From AP-15 sp963755435 (GTDB taxonomy: Bacteria; Pseudomonadota; Alphaproteobacteria; ATCC43930; CGMCC-115725), in the NCBI GenBank assembly GCA_963755435.1, contig CAVWJX010000002.1, positions 248,001-312,000 on the forward strand: a stretch of 64,000 bases of DNA. The letters are read 5' to 3'. The translations under genes and the position numbers were made by a program. Each line of letters starts with the position of its first letter. The stretch's first letter is position 1. Positions 7,169 through 15,962 of the stretch are shown in pieces. The notes under the pieces were generated by a model. The model was not told where the DNA came from. It ran no database searches and saw nothing but the letters and a program-made list of their open reading frames with translations.

Positions 7169-8971
7169 ATGAGCCTCAGTTCGCAAACTCGCCAGTCTGG
7201 GCAAAACCGCCAATCTGGGCAAAACCGCCAGTCTGGGCAAAACCGCCCGTCGGGCACGATGAATGGCGGGCGCGCGCTGGCCGAGATGCTGCGCCTGTCG
7301 GGCGCCGGGCCGATGTTCGGCATGGGCGGGTTCCAGTTGCTGCCATTCTACGACGCGGTCGGCCTGGTCGGCCTGAACCACCATCTGATCAACGACGAGC
7401 GCTGCGGCGCGTTTGCCGCGGATGCCTACGCGCGGGTCACCAACCGACCGGGCATTTGCGACGGCACGCTCGGCCCCGGCGCCACCAACCTGGTGACCGG
7501 CCTCGTCGAGTCGCTGAATGGCGGCATCCCGATCGTCGCGATCGCCGGCGACACCAACCGCGCCCATTCCTGGAAGAACATGACCCAGGAATGCCGCCAG
7601 GCCGAAATCCTCAAGCCCGCGGTCAAGGAGCTGATCCGCGTCGAGATGACGAGCCGCATCCCCGAACTGGTGCGGCGCGCGTTCGCGGTGGCGACCTCGG
7701 GGCGGCCGGGGCCGGTGCTGCTCGACGTGCCCGAGGACGTGTGTCACGGCGTCCACGATTTTGCCCCCGAGGATTTCGTCGTCGACGAGACGACGCTGAG
7801 GGCGCCGGCCCGGCGCGCGCGCCCAGATCGTACCGACATCGAGCGCGCCGCCAAGCTGATCGCCAAGGCAAAGCGGCCGCTGCTGCTGACCGGCGGCGGG
7901 ATCCACCTATCCGAAGCCTGGAGCGCACTGACCGGTTTCGCCGAGGCGCAATCGATCCCGGTCGCACACACGATGAGCGGCAAGGGCGGGATTGCCTGTA
8001 CGAGCCCGCTCAACGTCGGTCTGTTCGGCCGCTATTCGCGCATCGCCAACGAGCTGATCGAGGCGTCGGATTGCCTGATTGTCGTCGGCTGCAAACTGGG
8101 CGAGATCGCCACCAAGCGCTTCGCGCTGCCGCCGCCCCAGATCCCGGTCATTCACCTCGACATCGTCGCCGAGGAGATCGGCCGCTGCATTCCCGCCGAA
8201 ATCGCGCTGTGGGGCGATGCCCGCGCCGGGCTCGAAGACTTGGCCGAGGCGCTGTCGGACAGCGGTGCGGCCGCCCGTGCGGCGCGGGCCGACTATGTCG
8301 GCGAAATCGCCCCGCGCATGAAAGCGTGGGAAGAGGATGCGGCACCACGGCTCAATTCGCGCGACCGGCCGGTGCACATGGCGCGGCTGTGTCGCGAGCT
8401 GAACAAGACCTTGCCGGAGGACGCGATCCTGGTTGCCGATGGCGGGTTCGCCGGGCATTGGACCGGGCTGCTCTACGACACCAAGCGGGCGGGCCGGCAT
8501 TTCATCCCGGATCGCGGCTTTGCCTCGATCGGCTATGGGTTGCCGGGCGGCATCGGTGCGGCCCTCGCGGCACCCGACCGGCCGGTCGTCGCGATCAGCG
8601 GCGATGGCGGGTTCAATATGATGCTCGGCGAACTCGAAACCGCGCGCCGCACCGGCTGCGGCCTGACCGTGATCGTCGTCGACAATGCCGCCTCCGGCTA
8701 CGTCAAGGCGCTGCAGTACGCGATGATGGGCGGGCGCTACCAGTCGGCCGACCTCAACGAGATGGATTACGCGGCGATCGCCCGCGCGATGGGCTGCGGC
8801 GGCATCCGCGTCGAGGACCCGGAGGCGTTGTCCGGGGCGCTGCGGCACGGCATGGAGGAAAGCGACCGCCCGACGGTCGTCGATGTCGTCGTCACCCGCG
8901 ACCCCGCCCAAATGCTCCCCGCGGTCGACAACCGTACGGTCGAGATCAAGCAAGGCGATCGCGTGGCCTGA
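7169..8971 (+). CDS. Acetolactate-synthase-like ThDP-dependent enzyme
   Basis: A 600-residue member of the IlvB/pyruvate oxidase/benzoylformate decarboxylase superfamily. The start at 7169 has an AAGGAG site; an ATG at 7259 would omit a repeat-rich N terminus (three QSGQNR units). The N-terminal Pyr domain has the catalytic-type Glu in HHLINDERCGAFAADAYAR and GTLGPGATNLVTGL; a central domain runs about residues 215-340; the C-terminal PP domain has GDGGFNMMLGELETARR and VVDNAASGY. No small regulatory subunit is nearby, and the setting is catabolic rather than ilvBHC-like, so a decarboxylase or carboligase other than biosynthetic acetolactate synthase is likely. Substrate is not deduced. Confidence 0.88.
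   Translation: MSLSSQTRQSGQNRQSGQNRQSGQNRPSGTMNGGRALAEMLRLSGAGPMFGMGGFQLLPFYDAVGLVGLNHHLINDERCGAFAADAYARVTNRPGICDGTLGPGATNLVTGLVESLNGGIPIVAIAGDTNRAHSWKNMTQECRQAEILKPAVKELIRVEMTSRIPELVRRAFAVATSGRPGPVLLDVPEDVCHGVHDFAPEDFVVDETTLRAPARRARPDRTDIERAAKLIAKAKRPLLLTGGGIHLSEAWSALTGFAEAQSIPVAHTMSGKGGIACTSPLNVGLFGRYSRIANELIEASDCLIVVGCKLGEIATKRFALPPPQIPVIHLDIVAEEIGRCIPAEIALWGDARAGLEDLAEALSDSGAAARAARADYVGEIAPRMKAWEEDAAPRLNSRDRPVHMARLCRELNKTLPEDAILVADGGFAGHWTGLLYDTKRAGRHFIPDRGFASIGYGLPGGIGAALAAPDRPVVAISGDGGFNMMLGELETARRTGCGLTVIVVDNAASGYVKALQYAMMGGRYQSADLNEMDYAAIARAMGCGGIRVEDPEALSGALRHGMEESDRPTVVDVVVTRDPAQMLPAVDNRTVEIKQGDRVA
7193..7246 (+). repeat. Three in-frame 18-bp tandem repeats
   Basis: The unit CAGTCTGGGCAAAACCGC occurs three times in direct tandem (second copy CAA for CAG), encoding QSGQNR three times at residues 9-26 of the ThDP enzyme. 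The unit is a multiple of three, so copy number can change without breaking the frame. It precedes the conserved domain and is probably a disordered tail. Confidence 0.85.
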
Positions 8972-9019
8972 GATTCCGGGTACGATAGCGGCGAGCGAAC
9001 CAGCCGAAAGACCGCGCGA

Positions 9020-9853
9020 ATGGACATCTCCGGCAAGACCGCCATCGTCACCGGCGCCGCCTCCGGCATCGGCCTCGGCATCGCGACGGCACTCGCCGAA
9101 GCCGGCGCCAACGTGGTCATGGCCGACATTCAGAAGGACGCGGTCGAAGCTGCGGCGCACAGCCTTTCGGGCACCAACAAGCGGGTCATGGCGGTCAGGA
9201 TCGATGTGACCCTGGAGCAATCCGTGGTCGATGCGCTGGCCGAAGCCGAACGCAACTTCGGCAGGCTGCACATCGCCTGCAACAATGCCGGGGTGCCGAT
9301 GCACGGCACCAGGATGACCGATGTGGCGCCCGCCGACTGGGAATTCGTGATCGGGGTCAATGTGTGGGGGATCATCCACGGCATCCGCCATTTCGTCCCG
9401 GCGATCCTGAAGCACGGCGAGGCGGGGCATATCGTCAACACCGCCTCGGTCGCCGGCTTCCAGAACCGCCGCGGCACCAATCAGGCGCCGTATTCGATGA
9501 GCAAATACGCCGCCCTGTCGCTGTCCGAAGCATTGGAGCACGAGCTCGAAGGCACCAATGTCGGCGTCTCGGTGCTGTGCCCGGGCCCGATCAACACCAA
9601 CATCGCGCGCGGCGCCGGCAACCGCCCGGACCACATGGGCGGCCCGCAGATCCGCGCCCCCGACGAAGCGGTGCTGGCCGAGCGCCTGGCCGCCACCGGT
9701 CTCGACCCGAATAATGTCGGCGAGCGCGTGGTCGACGCGATCCGCACCCGGACCTTCTATGCGTTTGTCGGCGCCGTACCCGCCGATGTCATCAAGGCCC
9801 GCCACCGCCGCATCGAGGATGCCTTGAACAGCAAGTGGGTCACCCATTACTGA
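9020..9853 (+). CDS. Short-chain dehydrogenase/reductase (SDR)
   Basis: A 277-residue classical SDR. The Rossmann motif TGAASGIG is at residues 11-18, the NNAG motif follows at about 90, and the catalytic set includes the Ser of NTASVAG and the Tyr/Lys of YSMSK. Asp at the end of beta2 (VVMADIQ) suggests preference for NAD(H). It lies 48 bases after the ThDP enzyme in the same direction and is probably cotranscribed, so it may oxidise or reduce a hydroxy/keto intermediate of that pathway. Substrate unknown; the SDR assignment is firm. Confidence 0.92.
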   Translation: MDISGKTAIVTGAASGIGLGIATALAEAGANVVMADIQKDAVEAAAHSLSGTNKRVMAVRIDVTLEQSVVDALAEAERNFGRLHIACNNAGVPMHGTRMTDVAPADWEFVIGVNVWGIIHGIRHFVPAILKHGEAGHIVNTASVAGFQNRRGTNQAPYSMSKYAALSLSEALEHELEGTNVGVSVLCPGPINTNIARGAGNRPDHMGGPQIRAPDEAVLAERLAATGLDPNNVGERVVDAIRTRTFYAFVGAVPADVIKARHRRIEDALNSKWVTHY

Positions 9854-9873
9854 GCCCGCCGAGGAGGCGCCAT

Positions 9874-10698
9874 ATGGCGGCCAATCAAGCCGATAAGGCC
9901 CGGCAGTTTCGGGCGCTGCACGAGGCGCCCGACGCATTCGTCGTCGCCAATGTGTGGGATGGCGGCTCGGCCCGGATCATGGCCGGGCTCGGGTTTGCCG
10001 CGCTGGCGACTTCGAGCGGGGCCTCGGCGGGCTCGCTCGGCCGGCGCGACGGCATGGTGACGCGCGACGAGGCGCTGGCCCAGGCGCGGGTGATCTGCGA
10101 GGCCGTCGAGCTGCCGGTCTCCGCCGACCTCGAAAAGGGCTTTGGCGACGCGCCGGAGATTGTTGCCGAGACGATCAGGCTCGCGGCCGAGGCCGGGCTG
10201 GTCGGCTGCTCGATCGAGGATGCGAGCGGCAACCCGCAGGCGCCGATCTACGAGCTGGGCCTTGCGACCGAGCGGATCGCGGCGGCGGTGGCCGCGGCGC
10301 GGGCGCTGCCGTTCCCGTTCACCTTGACCGGACGGACCGAGAATTTCCTGCGCGGACGGCCCGACCTCGACGACACGATCAAGCGACTCAAAGCCTATGA
10401 GGCCGCGGGCGTGGACGCGCTGATGGCGCCGGGGCTGCCGGATTTGGCGGCGGTGCGCGCGGTGTGCGCAGCGACCGGAAAGCCGTTTAACTTCATGGCT
10501 GGGATCCCGGGCAAATCATTCACCGTCGCGGCGCTGGCGGCGGCCGGGGTCAAGCGCATTAGCCTGGCGACCTCGCTCTATCGCGCGGCGATGACCGGAT
10601 TATGGAACGCGGCGAAGGAAGTGCGTGAACAGGGCACCTTTGGCTACCTCGACAGCTCGCTCGCCACCGCCGAGATCAATGCCTTCCTGCGGGGTTGA
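9874..10698 (+). CDS. Isocitrate lyase/phosphoenolpyruvate mutase family enzyme
   Basis: 274 residues from the ATG at 9874, which has a strong GAGGAGG site; the frame is open upstream to 9835 over the SDR stop. The TIM-barrel superfamily marks are FVVANVWDGGSARIM near the N terminus, the metal-binding strand SADLEKGFGD, SIEDASGN, and TGRTENFLRG. The sequence lacks the EDKxFPK loop of true PEP mutase and the KKCGH motif of isocitrate lyase, so it belongs to the broad PEP_mutase (PF13714-like) group, which includes C-C lyases such as dimethylmalate lyase and many members of unknown activity. Its operon position suggests cleavage of a dicarboxylate in the same pathway. Confidence 0.88.
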   Translation: MAANQADKARQFRALHEAPDAFVVANVWDGGSARIMAGLGFAALATSSGASAGSLGRRDGMVTRDEALAQARVICEAVELPVSADLEKGFGDAPEIVAETIRLAAEAGLVGCSIEDASGNPQAPIYELGLATERIAAAVAAARALPFPFTLTGRTENFLRGRPDLDDTIKRLKAYEAAGVDALMAPGLPDLAAVRAVCAATGKPFNFMAGIPGKSFTVAALAAAGVKRISLATSLYRAAMTGLWNAAKEVREQGTFGYLDSSLATAEINAFLRG

Positions 10699-10913
10699 GG
10701 CGCTTTTCGCTCGGTTGAACGAATATTCGCGGCGAAAGCGGCAACCCGGCGGCTGCCGCCCCTTTAGCGCTCCATTTGCCGGATCGCCGTCCGCTTGCTT
10801 TCGGCGAAACGCGAGCCGGTCCATCGCCGACCCGCTTGTGGCTCGCATGGCGAGCAGCGACAATCGGTATCCGACCCGGCCTGACCACGGCCAGTCAACC
10901 TCGCGAGGCGATC

Positions 10914-12296
10914 ATGCCGCTCTCCAATGCTCCCGATCCGGCGCTGCGCGAAGCGGTCGTGCGGCAGGATCTCGGCAACGTGCTGCATCCGATGGTTCAG
11001 CACCGGGCGTTGGAAACCAAGCAGATGGTCGTCACCGGCGGTGAGGGCTCGACGGTCGTCGACGCCGACGGCACCGCCTATCTCGACGCCATGGCCGGGC
11101 TGTGGTGCGTCAATATCGGCTATGGCCGCACCGAGTTGGCCGAGGTCGCCGCCGAGCAGATGCGGCAACTCTCCTATTTCCCGCACACGGCGATGAACCT
11201 GCCAGCCGCGGCGCTGGCCGAGAAGATCAACGGGCTGATGGGCGGCGGCTATCACACCTATTTCGTCAATTCCGGTTCCGAGGCGAACGAGGCCGGCTTC
11301 AAGATCGCCCGGCAATACATGAAGCACGAATACAAGGGGGAATACCGCTTCAAGACGATCGGCCGCTACTTCGCCTATCACGGCACCACGCTCGCGACCT
11401 TGGATGCCGGCGGCATGGGCGAGCGCAAGGCGAAGTTCGAGCCGTTTTCCGGCGACTTCGTGCATGTCGCCCACCCCTATTGCTATCGCTGCCCGTTTGG
11501 CCTGAGCTACCCGAGCTGCGGGCTCGCCTGCGTTAAGAACATCGAGACTACGATCCTCGGCGAGGGGCCGGAGACGGTCGCCGAAATCATCATCGAGCCG
11601 GTCATGAGCGGCGTCGGCGTCGCCGTGCCACCCGACGAATATCTGCCCGAGGTCGAAAGCCTGTGCCGCAAATACGGCATCCTCTTGCATGTCGACGAGG
11701 TCATCAACGGCTTCGGCCGCACCGGCAAGATGTTCGCGCATCAGCATTACGGGGTGTCGCCCGACATCGTCGCGATCGCCAAGGGGATCTCGAGCGCCTA
11801 CCTGCCGATCGCCGCGACCGTGGTGAAGAACAGCGTGTTCGACAGCTTCTATGGCGATCCGGCGGAAAACCGGCAGGTGGCCCAGGTCAATACCTATGGC
11901 GGCCACCCGGTGGCGACGGCGGTAGCACTGCGCAACATCGAGATCATCGAGGCCGAACAGCTCGTCGACCGCGCGGCGGCGACTGGAGCCTATCTGCTCG
12001 ACGGGTTGCGCGGTCTGATGAGCCACAAGACCGTCGGCGATGTGCGCGGCAAGGGATTGCTGATCGGCGTCGAGCTGGTCAAGGACCGCACCACCAAAGA
12101 GCCGGTCGAAGCGGCGCAGATCAGCCGTATTGTCGATTTCTGCCGGGATCGCGGGGTGATCGTCGGTCGCTCCGGCGGCGGCCGGCTGTATGGCAACACG
12201 ATCACGCTGTGCCCGCCGCTCGTGATCACCCGCGCCGAATGCGACCGCATTGTCGACACCCTGAGCCGGGCGCTGGGGGCACTCGATCCGGCATAG
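10914..12296 (+). CDS. Class III aminotransferase (omega-amino acid or taurine:pyruvate type)
   Basis: A 460-residue PLP enzyme of fold type I. I chose the ATG at 10914 because the sequence becomes conserved there (DLGNVLHPMVQHRALE); the open frame extends to 10776 without similarity. Motifs: NSGSEANEAGFKIAR, FAYHGTTLATL, the Asp of HVDEVINGFGRTG, and the PLP lysine in AIAKGISSAYLP. A Cys-rich segment (YCYRCPFGLSYPSCGLAC) resembles taurine:pyruvate and related omega-aminotransferases. It comes 215 bases after the PEP_mutase-family gene, so it may have its own promoter. Amino donor not determinable from sequence. Confidence 0.9.
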   Translation: MPLSNAPDPALREAVVRQDLGNVLHPMVQHRALETKQMVVTGGEGSTVVDADGTAYLDAMAGLWCVNIGYGRTELAEVAAEQMRQLSYFPHTAMNLPAAALAEKINGLMGGGYHTYFVNSGSEANEAGFKIARQYMKHEYKGEYRFKTIGRYFAYHGTTLATLDAGGMGERKAKFEPFSGDFVHVAHPYCYRCPFGLSYPSCGLACVKNIETTILGEGPETVAEIIIEPVMSGVGVAVPPDEYLPEVESLCRKYGILLHVDEVINGFGRTGKMFAHQHYGVSPDIVAIAKGISSAYLPIAATVVKNSVFDSFYGDPAENRQVAQVNTYGGHPVATAVALRNIEIIEAEQLVDRAAATGAYLLDGLRGLMSHKTVGDVRGKGLLIGVELVKDRTTKEPVEAAQISRIVDFCRDRGVIVGRSGGGRLYGNTITLCPPLVITRAECDRIVDTLSRALGALDPA

Positions 12297-12306
12297 GGTC
12301 GCTCGA

Positions 12307-13302
12307 TCATTCGTCGCGCAGGCGCAGCACCGCGCGGCCGGCGATGCGACGGTCGCGCACGGCCGCCAGCGCGTGGCCAGCCTGCTCCAACGGAAACTCC
12401 GTCGTCATTGCCGGCTTGACCACGCCCAGCCCATAAAAGCCGAAGATTTCCGAATAGGCGGTCGCCAGCTCGCCCGGGCGACGCTTGCGGTAGTCGCTGA
12501 TCTGCAACCCGCTGACTTCAATGTTCTTCAACAGCAGATAATTGGTCTTCAAGATCGGGATGCCGCCGGCGGCAAAGCCGATCACCACCAGCCGGCCGCA
12601 CCAAGCGAGCGCGCGGATCGCGGCCGCGAACACCACGCCGCCGAGCGGGTCGATGATAATATCGGCGCCGCGCCCTTCGGTCAGGGCATAGACCTGCTCA
12701 CGCAGGCTGTCGGGCAAATTCGGCCGCGACAGGTCGACAATCGCGTCGGCCCCGGCGGCGTGGACCATCGCCTCGCGCTGCGGCCGGGAAACGCCGCCCA
12801 GCACGCGCGCGCCCATCGCGCGGGCGAGTTGCACCGCCGCATGGCCGACCCCGCCCGAAGCGCCGAGCACCAACACCGTCTCTCCCGGCACGAGCCGCCC
12901 GCGGCGGCGCAACGCCATCCACGCGGTGTCGTAGACGATCGCGGCCGAGGCGGCTTCGGCGAACGACATGCGGGCTGGCAGCCGGTGGCACTGGTCGGCG
13001 GCGACCGCGACCGCCTCGGCATAGCCGCCATTCTCGGCGGTGGCGAGCACCCGGTCGCCGAGCCGCAATGTGGTAACGCCGGGGCCGAGCGCGCTGACCA
13101 CGCCGGCCGGGCTCTTGCCGGGAATGAACGGGAATCGCGGCAAAAACTGGTAGGTGCCGCCAACCACCAAGAGATCGACATAATTGATCGGCGCCGTGTG
13201 GATCGTGACCATGACCTCGCCCGGACCGGCAAGCGGCACCGTCGTCCGGCGCACACGCAATGCCTCGGGCGGGCCGAATTGATCGACGACGACAGCGCGC
13301 AT
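12307..13302 (-). CDS. Zinc-independent MDR oxidoreductase (NADPH:quinone reductase-like)
   Basis: 331 residues from the ATG ending at 13302; that A is shared with the TGA of the preceding ligase gene (TGATG), which indicates translational coupling. N-terminal GroES-like domain with MRAVVVDQFGPPEAL and FPFIPGKSPAGVV; cofactor domain with the NADP-binding loop VLVLGASGGVGHAAVQLA. The catalytic zinc ligands of alcohol dehydrogenases are absent, as in quinone reductases and enoyl reductases. Cotranscription with an acyl-CoA ligase suggests reduction of an enoyl-type or quinoid intermediate of the activated acid, but this is inference. Confidence 0.9.
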   Translation of the reverse strand: MRAVVVDQFGPPEALRVRRTTVPLAGPGEVMVTIHTAPINYVDLLVVGGTYQFLPRFPFIPGKSPAGVVSALGPGVTTLRLGDRVLATAENGGYAEAVAVAADQCHRLPARMSFAEAASAAIVYDTAWMALRRRGRLVPGETVLVLGASGGVGHAAVQLARAMGARVLGGVSRPQREAMVHAAGADAIVDLSRPNLPDSLREQVYALTEGRGADIIIDPLGGVVFAAAIRALAWCGRLVVIGFAAGGIPILKTNYLLLKNIEVSGLQISDYRKRRPGELATAYSEIFGFYGLGVVKPAMTTEFPLEQAGHALAAVRDRRIAGRAVLRLRDE

Positions 13303-14963
13303 CAGGCCTGCTCCGCCGCTTCTGGCGGTTGGTAGCGTACCGGCTGCGGCCGCACCCGGCCTTCGGCCACCCAGCGGACCAGCTCCCGCTTGATGATCTT
13401 GCCGCTGGCGGTCAACGGCATCTCGGCCATGAACAGCATGAACTCGGGCATGTCGTATCGCGACAGGCCGGCCAGAGCCAGATGCTCGAGGATCCGGTTC
13501 GGGTCGGGCCGCGCATTCGCCCGCGGCACGATCGCAAGACACACGCGCTCGCCGAGCCGCGGATCGGCGAGGCCAAAGGCGGCGGCCTGCTCGACCTCGC
13601 GACAACCCGAGGCCAGCACCTCGATCGGCGCCGGATGGATATTGCGCCCGGCGCGGATGATCAAATCCTTCTTGCGCCCCGTGATGCGCAGATAGCCGGC
13701 CTCGTCGATGGTCCCGAGATCGCCGGTCATGAACCAGCCATGCGCGTTGAACGCGGCCTCGGTCGCGGCCTGGTCGTCGAAATAGCCGAGCATCAGGCTG
13801 GCCCCGCGGCCGCCGATCTCGCCGATCTCGCCCGGTGCCGCCTCGATGTCGGGGTTCTCCTGACGCCAGATGTGCACCTCATAGCCGTCGCAGGCGCGCC
13901 CGCTGGTGAGCGCGATGCGCTCCGGCGGATCATCGGGCCTTGTGTACTGGTGCGAGCAGGTCTCGGTCATGCCGTAGCCGCTTTGCGGCACGACGCCGTA
14001 GCGCATCAGATCCGCGACAAGCGACGCCGGCGCCGCGGCACCGGAGATGCGAAAGCCGCGCACCGCGCCCGGCCGCTCCAGGCCGCGCGAGCGCATCTCC
14101 GCCACCATGTCGATCGCATGCGTCGGCACGCCGAACACAAAGGCCGCGCCGGTCTCTTCCAGCCGATCGACCAGGCTGTGGCCGCGCGGCAAATCGTGCA
14201 CGACGAGTTCACCGCCGCCGGCGAGCGCGGTCACCAGCGCGCCGAGCCCAAGATTGTGCGATAGCGGGCTCAACGTGTAGAGCACGGCACCCTCCAGCCG
14301 CCAATCGCGCGCCATCATCCGTGCCGACGCGAGGAGCGTGTTGTCGCTGTGCAGCACACCCTTGGGTGCCCCGGTCGTGCCGGAGGTGAACGGCAAATAC
14401 ATGATCTGGTTGGGGTCGCCGCTCGCTTGTGTCGCCACCCCAGCCCCCGCCAGATCGGCGAACGGCGCGGCCTCGGCCGGGCCGACCCGATAGGTCCAGC
14501 GCAGAAAATCGCGGCCGGCGAGCGCGGCGAAGATGTCGCCCCGGCCGGCATCGGCGCCATAACCGGGTTGCGCGATCAGTGCCGCGGCGCGCACCCGGTC
14601 CACCAGCTCCGCCACCTGAAGGCTCGTGTGGTCGCGATGCAAGGACGGGCAGCAGACGTAGCCGTTGCGCGAGCAGGCGAGCAGGACGATGGCGGTCTCG
14701 ACCCGGCTCGGCAGCCAAGCCGCGACGCGCTCGCCCGCACGCAGCCCAAGCGCCGCCAGGGTGGCGGCAAGCCGGTCGGCGGCCTCGACCAGCGCCCGAT
14801 AAGTCAGCCGACGGTGACGGTCGCGCACCGCAAAGCTGTTCGGCATTGTCCGCGCATGCCGGGCGGCGAGCGCGTACAGCGTCTCGTCGCCCCAGTATCC
14901 AGCGGCGATATGGGCGGCCAGCGCCGGCGCGTTAAGCAAGGTCAGCAGCGGGCTGCTCATCAC
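13302..14963 (-). CDS. AMP-forming acyl-CoA synthetase/ligase
   Basis: 553 residues (ATG at 14963 or the next codon). ANL-superfamily signatures: P-loop-like LPFTSGTTGAPKGV, adenine-binding SGYGMTETC, GWFMTGDLGTIDEAGYLRITGRKKD, and the C-terminal lysine in TASGKIIKREL. It activates a carboxylic acid to its CoA thioester through an acyl-adenylate. It overlaps the downstream MDR gene by one base. The closest remembered families are cyclohexanecarboxylate- and medium-chain-acid ligases, but the acid is not identifiable. The 123 bases between its start and the next gene upstream are C-rich and hold no gene. Confidence 0.92.
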   Translation of the reverse strand: MMSSPLLTLLNAPALAAHIAAGYWGDETLYALAARHARTMPNSFAVRDRHRRLTYRALVEAADRLAATLAALGLRAGERVAAWLPSRVETAIVLLACSRNGYVCCPSLHRDHTSLQVAELVDRVRAAALIAQPGYGADAGRGDIFAALAGRDFLRWTYRVGPAEAAPFADLAGAGVATQASGDPNQIMYLPFTSGTTGAPKGVLHSDNTLLASARMMARDWRLEGAVLYTLSPLSHNLGLGALVTALAGGGELVVHDLPRGHSLVDRLEETGAAFVFGVPTHAIDMVAEMRSRGLERPGAVRGFRISGAAAPASLVADLMRYGVVPQSGYGMTETCSHQYTRPDDPPERIALTSGRACDGYEVHIWRQENPDIEAAPGEIGEIGGRGASLMLGYFDDQAATEAAFNAHGWFMTGDLGTIDEAGYLRITGRKKDLIIRAGRNIHPAPIEVLASGCREVEQAAAFGLADPRLGERVCLAIVPRANARPDPNRILEHLALAGLSRYDMPEFMLFMAEMPLTASGKIIKRELVRWVAEGRVRPQPVRYQPPEAAEQA

Positions 14964-15086
14964 ACCAATTCTGCCGGGTGGAGTTGCGGAACCGGCGCAA
15001 GCCCCTCACCCGGCCCTCTCCCGAAGTTAACGCGCCGCAGGAAATGGCCGTGATGACGTTCCGAGCCCAATCCGCCGCGCCTCTAA

Positions 15087-15854
15087 TCAGGCCTTCGGCG
15101 CTGGCGCGTCTCCATCGTCGGGCCGGGTCAGCAGGTGAGCGACGCCGGCTTTGTTGGCCCAGTATTCCCAGCTGCGCCAGGTTTCGGTCGAATAAGGGCT
15201 GTAGCCGCGGTTGCGGGCCTCGATCTCGCCGGGCGACAGGTATTTGATCTCGCCGCCCAGCTGCCTCGCGCGGGTCAGCGCGCGGGCATTGCGCGGCAGG
15301 TAGACCGAGAGCCGCACCACCTCGATCAGCGAGCGCGCGGCGGCAGCGAAGCCATGGCCGCGCATCAGCGCCACGCTGTTGCCGGCGAGGCAGCGCGCGA
15401 GATCCTCCGCCTGCGCCATGTTGGTGACGAGCAGGTTGGTGTCGCCGAACCTGTCGGCGATATCCCAGACCGGCACCACGCCGCCGATAAAGCTGCCGGA
15501 ATGAATGACCGGCCGCAATTGTGTGGCCGAGGCGATGCCGAACGGCAGGGTGTCCTCGGCATGGGCATGGACGACGGCAATGATTTCCGGACGCGCCGCG
15601 AAAATCGCCGCATGAATAAAGCGCTCAAGGTAAAGGCTGCGGTCCCCGCCGCGCACCGGCCGACCATCGAGCTCGAGCTCGACGATGTCCGCCGGGCCCA
15701 CCAGCTCTGGCGCCAGCGAGCGCGCGATCAGAAAACGGTCGGGGCGGTCGGGGTGACGGACACTGACATGGCCATAGGCATCGACCACCTCTTCCCGAGC
15801 GAGGATCCGGTTGGCGATCACAAGGTCCTGGATCAAGGTGTCGAGAGTGCTCAT
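15087..15854 (-). CDS. Class II aldolase/adducin family protein
   Basis: 255 residues from the ATG ending at 15854 (the frame is open to 15908). The metal-binding fold shows DAYGHVSVRHP, the zinc His pair in VVHAHAEDTLPFG, and a third His in LMRGHGFAAAARS. Members include fuculose-phosphate aldolase and ribulose-5-phosphate epimerase, but this subgroup of about 250 residues is common in alphaproteobacterial catabolic operons and mostly uncharacterised; decarboxylase or aldolase chemistry on a small hydroxy acid is likely. It lies between the ligase and a MetE-like gene in the same direction. Confidence 0.9.
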   Translation of the reverse strand: MSTLDTLIQDLVIANRILAREEVVDAYGHVSVRHPDRPDRFLIARSLAPELVGPADIVELELDGRPVRGGDRSLYLERFIHAAIFAARPEIIAVVHAHAEDTLPFGIASATQLRPVIHSGSFIGGVVPVWDIADRFGDTNLLVTNMAQAEDLARCLAGNSVALMRGHGFAAAARSLIEVVRLSVYLPRNARALTRARQLGGEIKYLSPGEIEARNRGYSPYSTETWRSWEYWANKAGVAHLLTRPDDGDAPAPKA

Positions 15855-15962
15855 GGCTGGTCCGTCGAGAAAGACGCCGCTGGCGACGCGGCCCGCCCAC
15901 GATACCACATAGCCCGCTTGCCCGCCGACTGACCCTGACCGCCAATCGCACCGTTCGGGGTC

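Noticed and set aside
9874..12296. Phosphonate biosynthesis trio (PEP mutase, phosphonopyruvate decarboxylase, aminotransferase)
   Set aside because: The lyase-fold protein lacks the PEP mutase EDKxFPK loop and the ThDP enzyme looks acetolactate-synthase-like; the resemblance is only of superfamily order.
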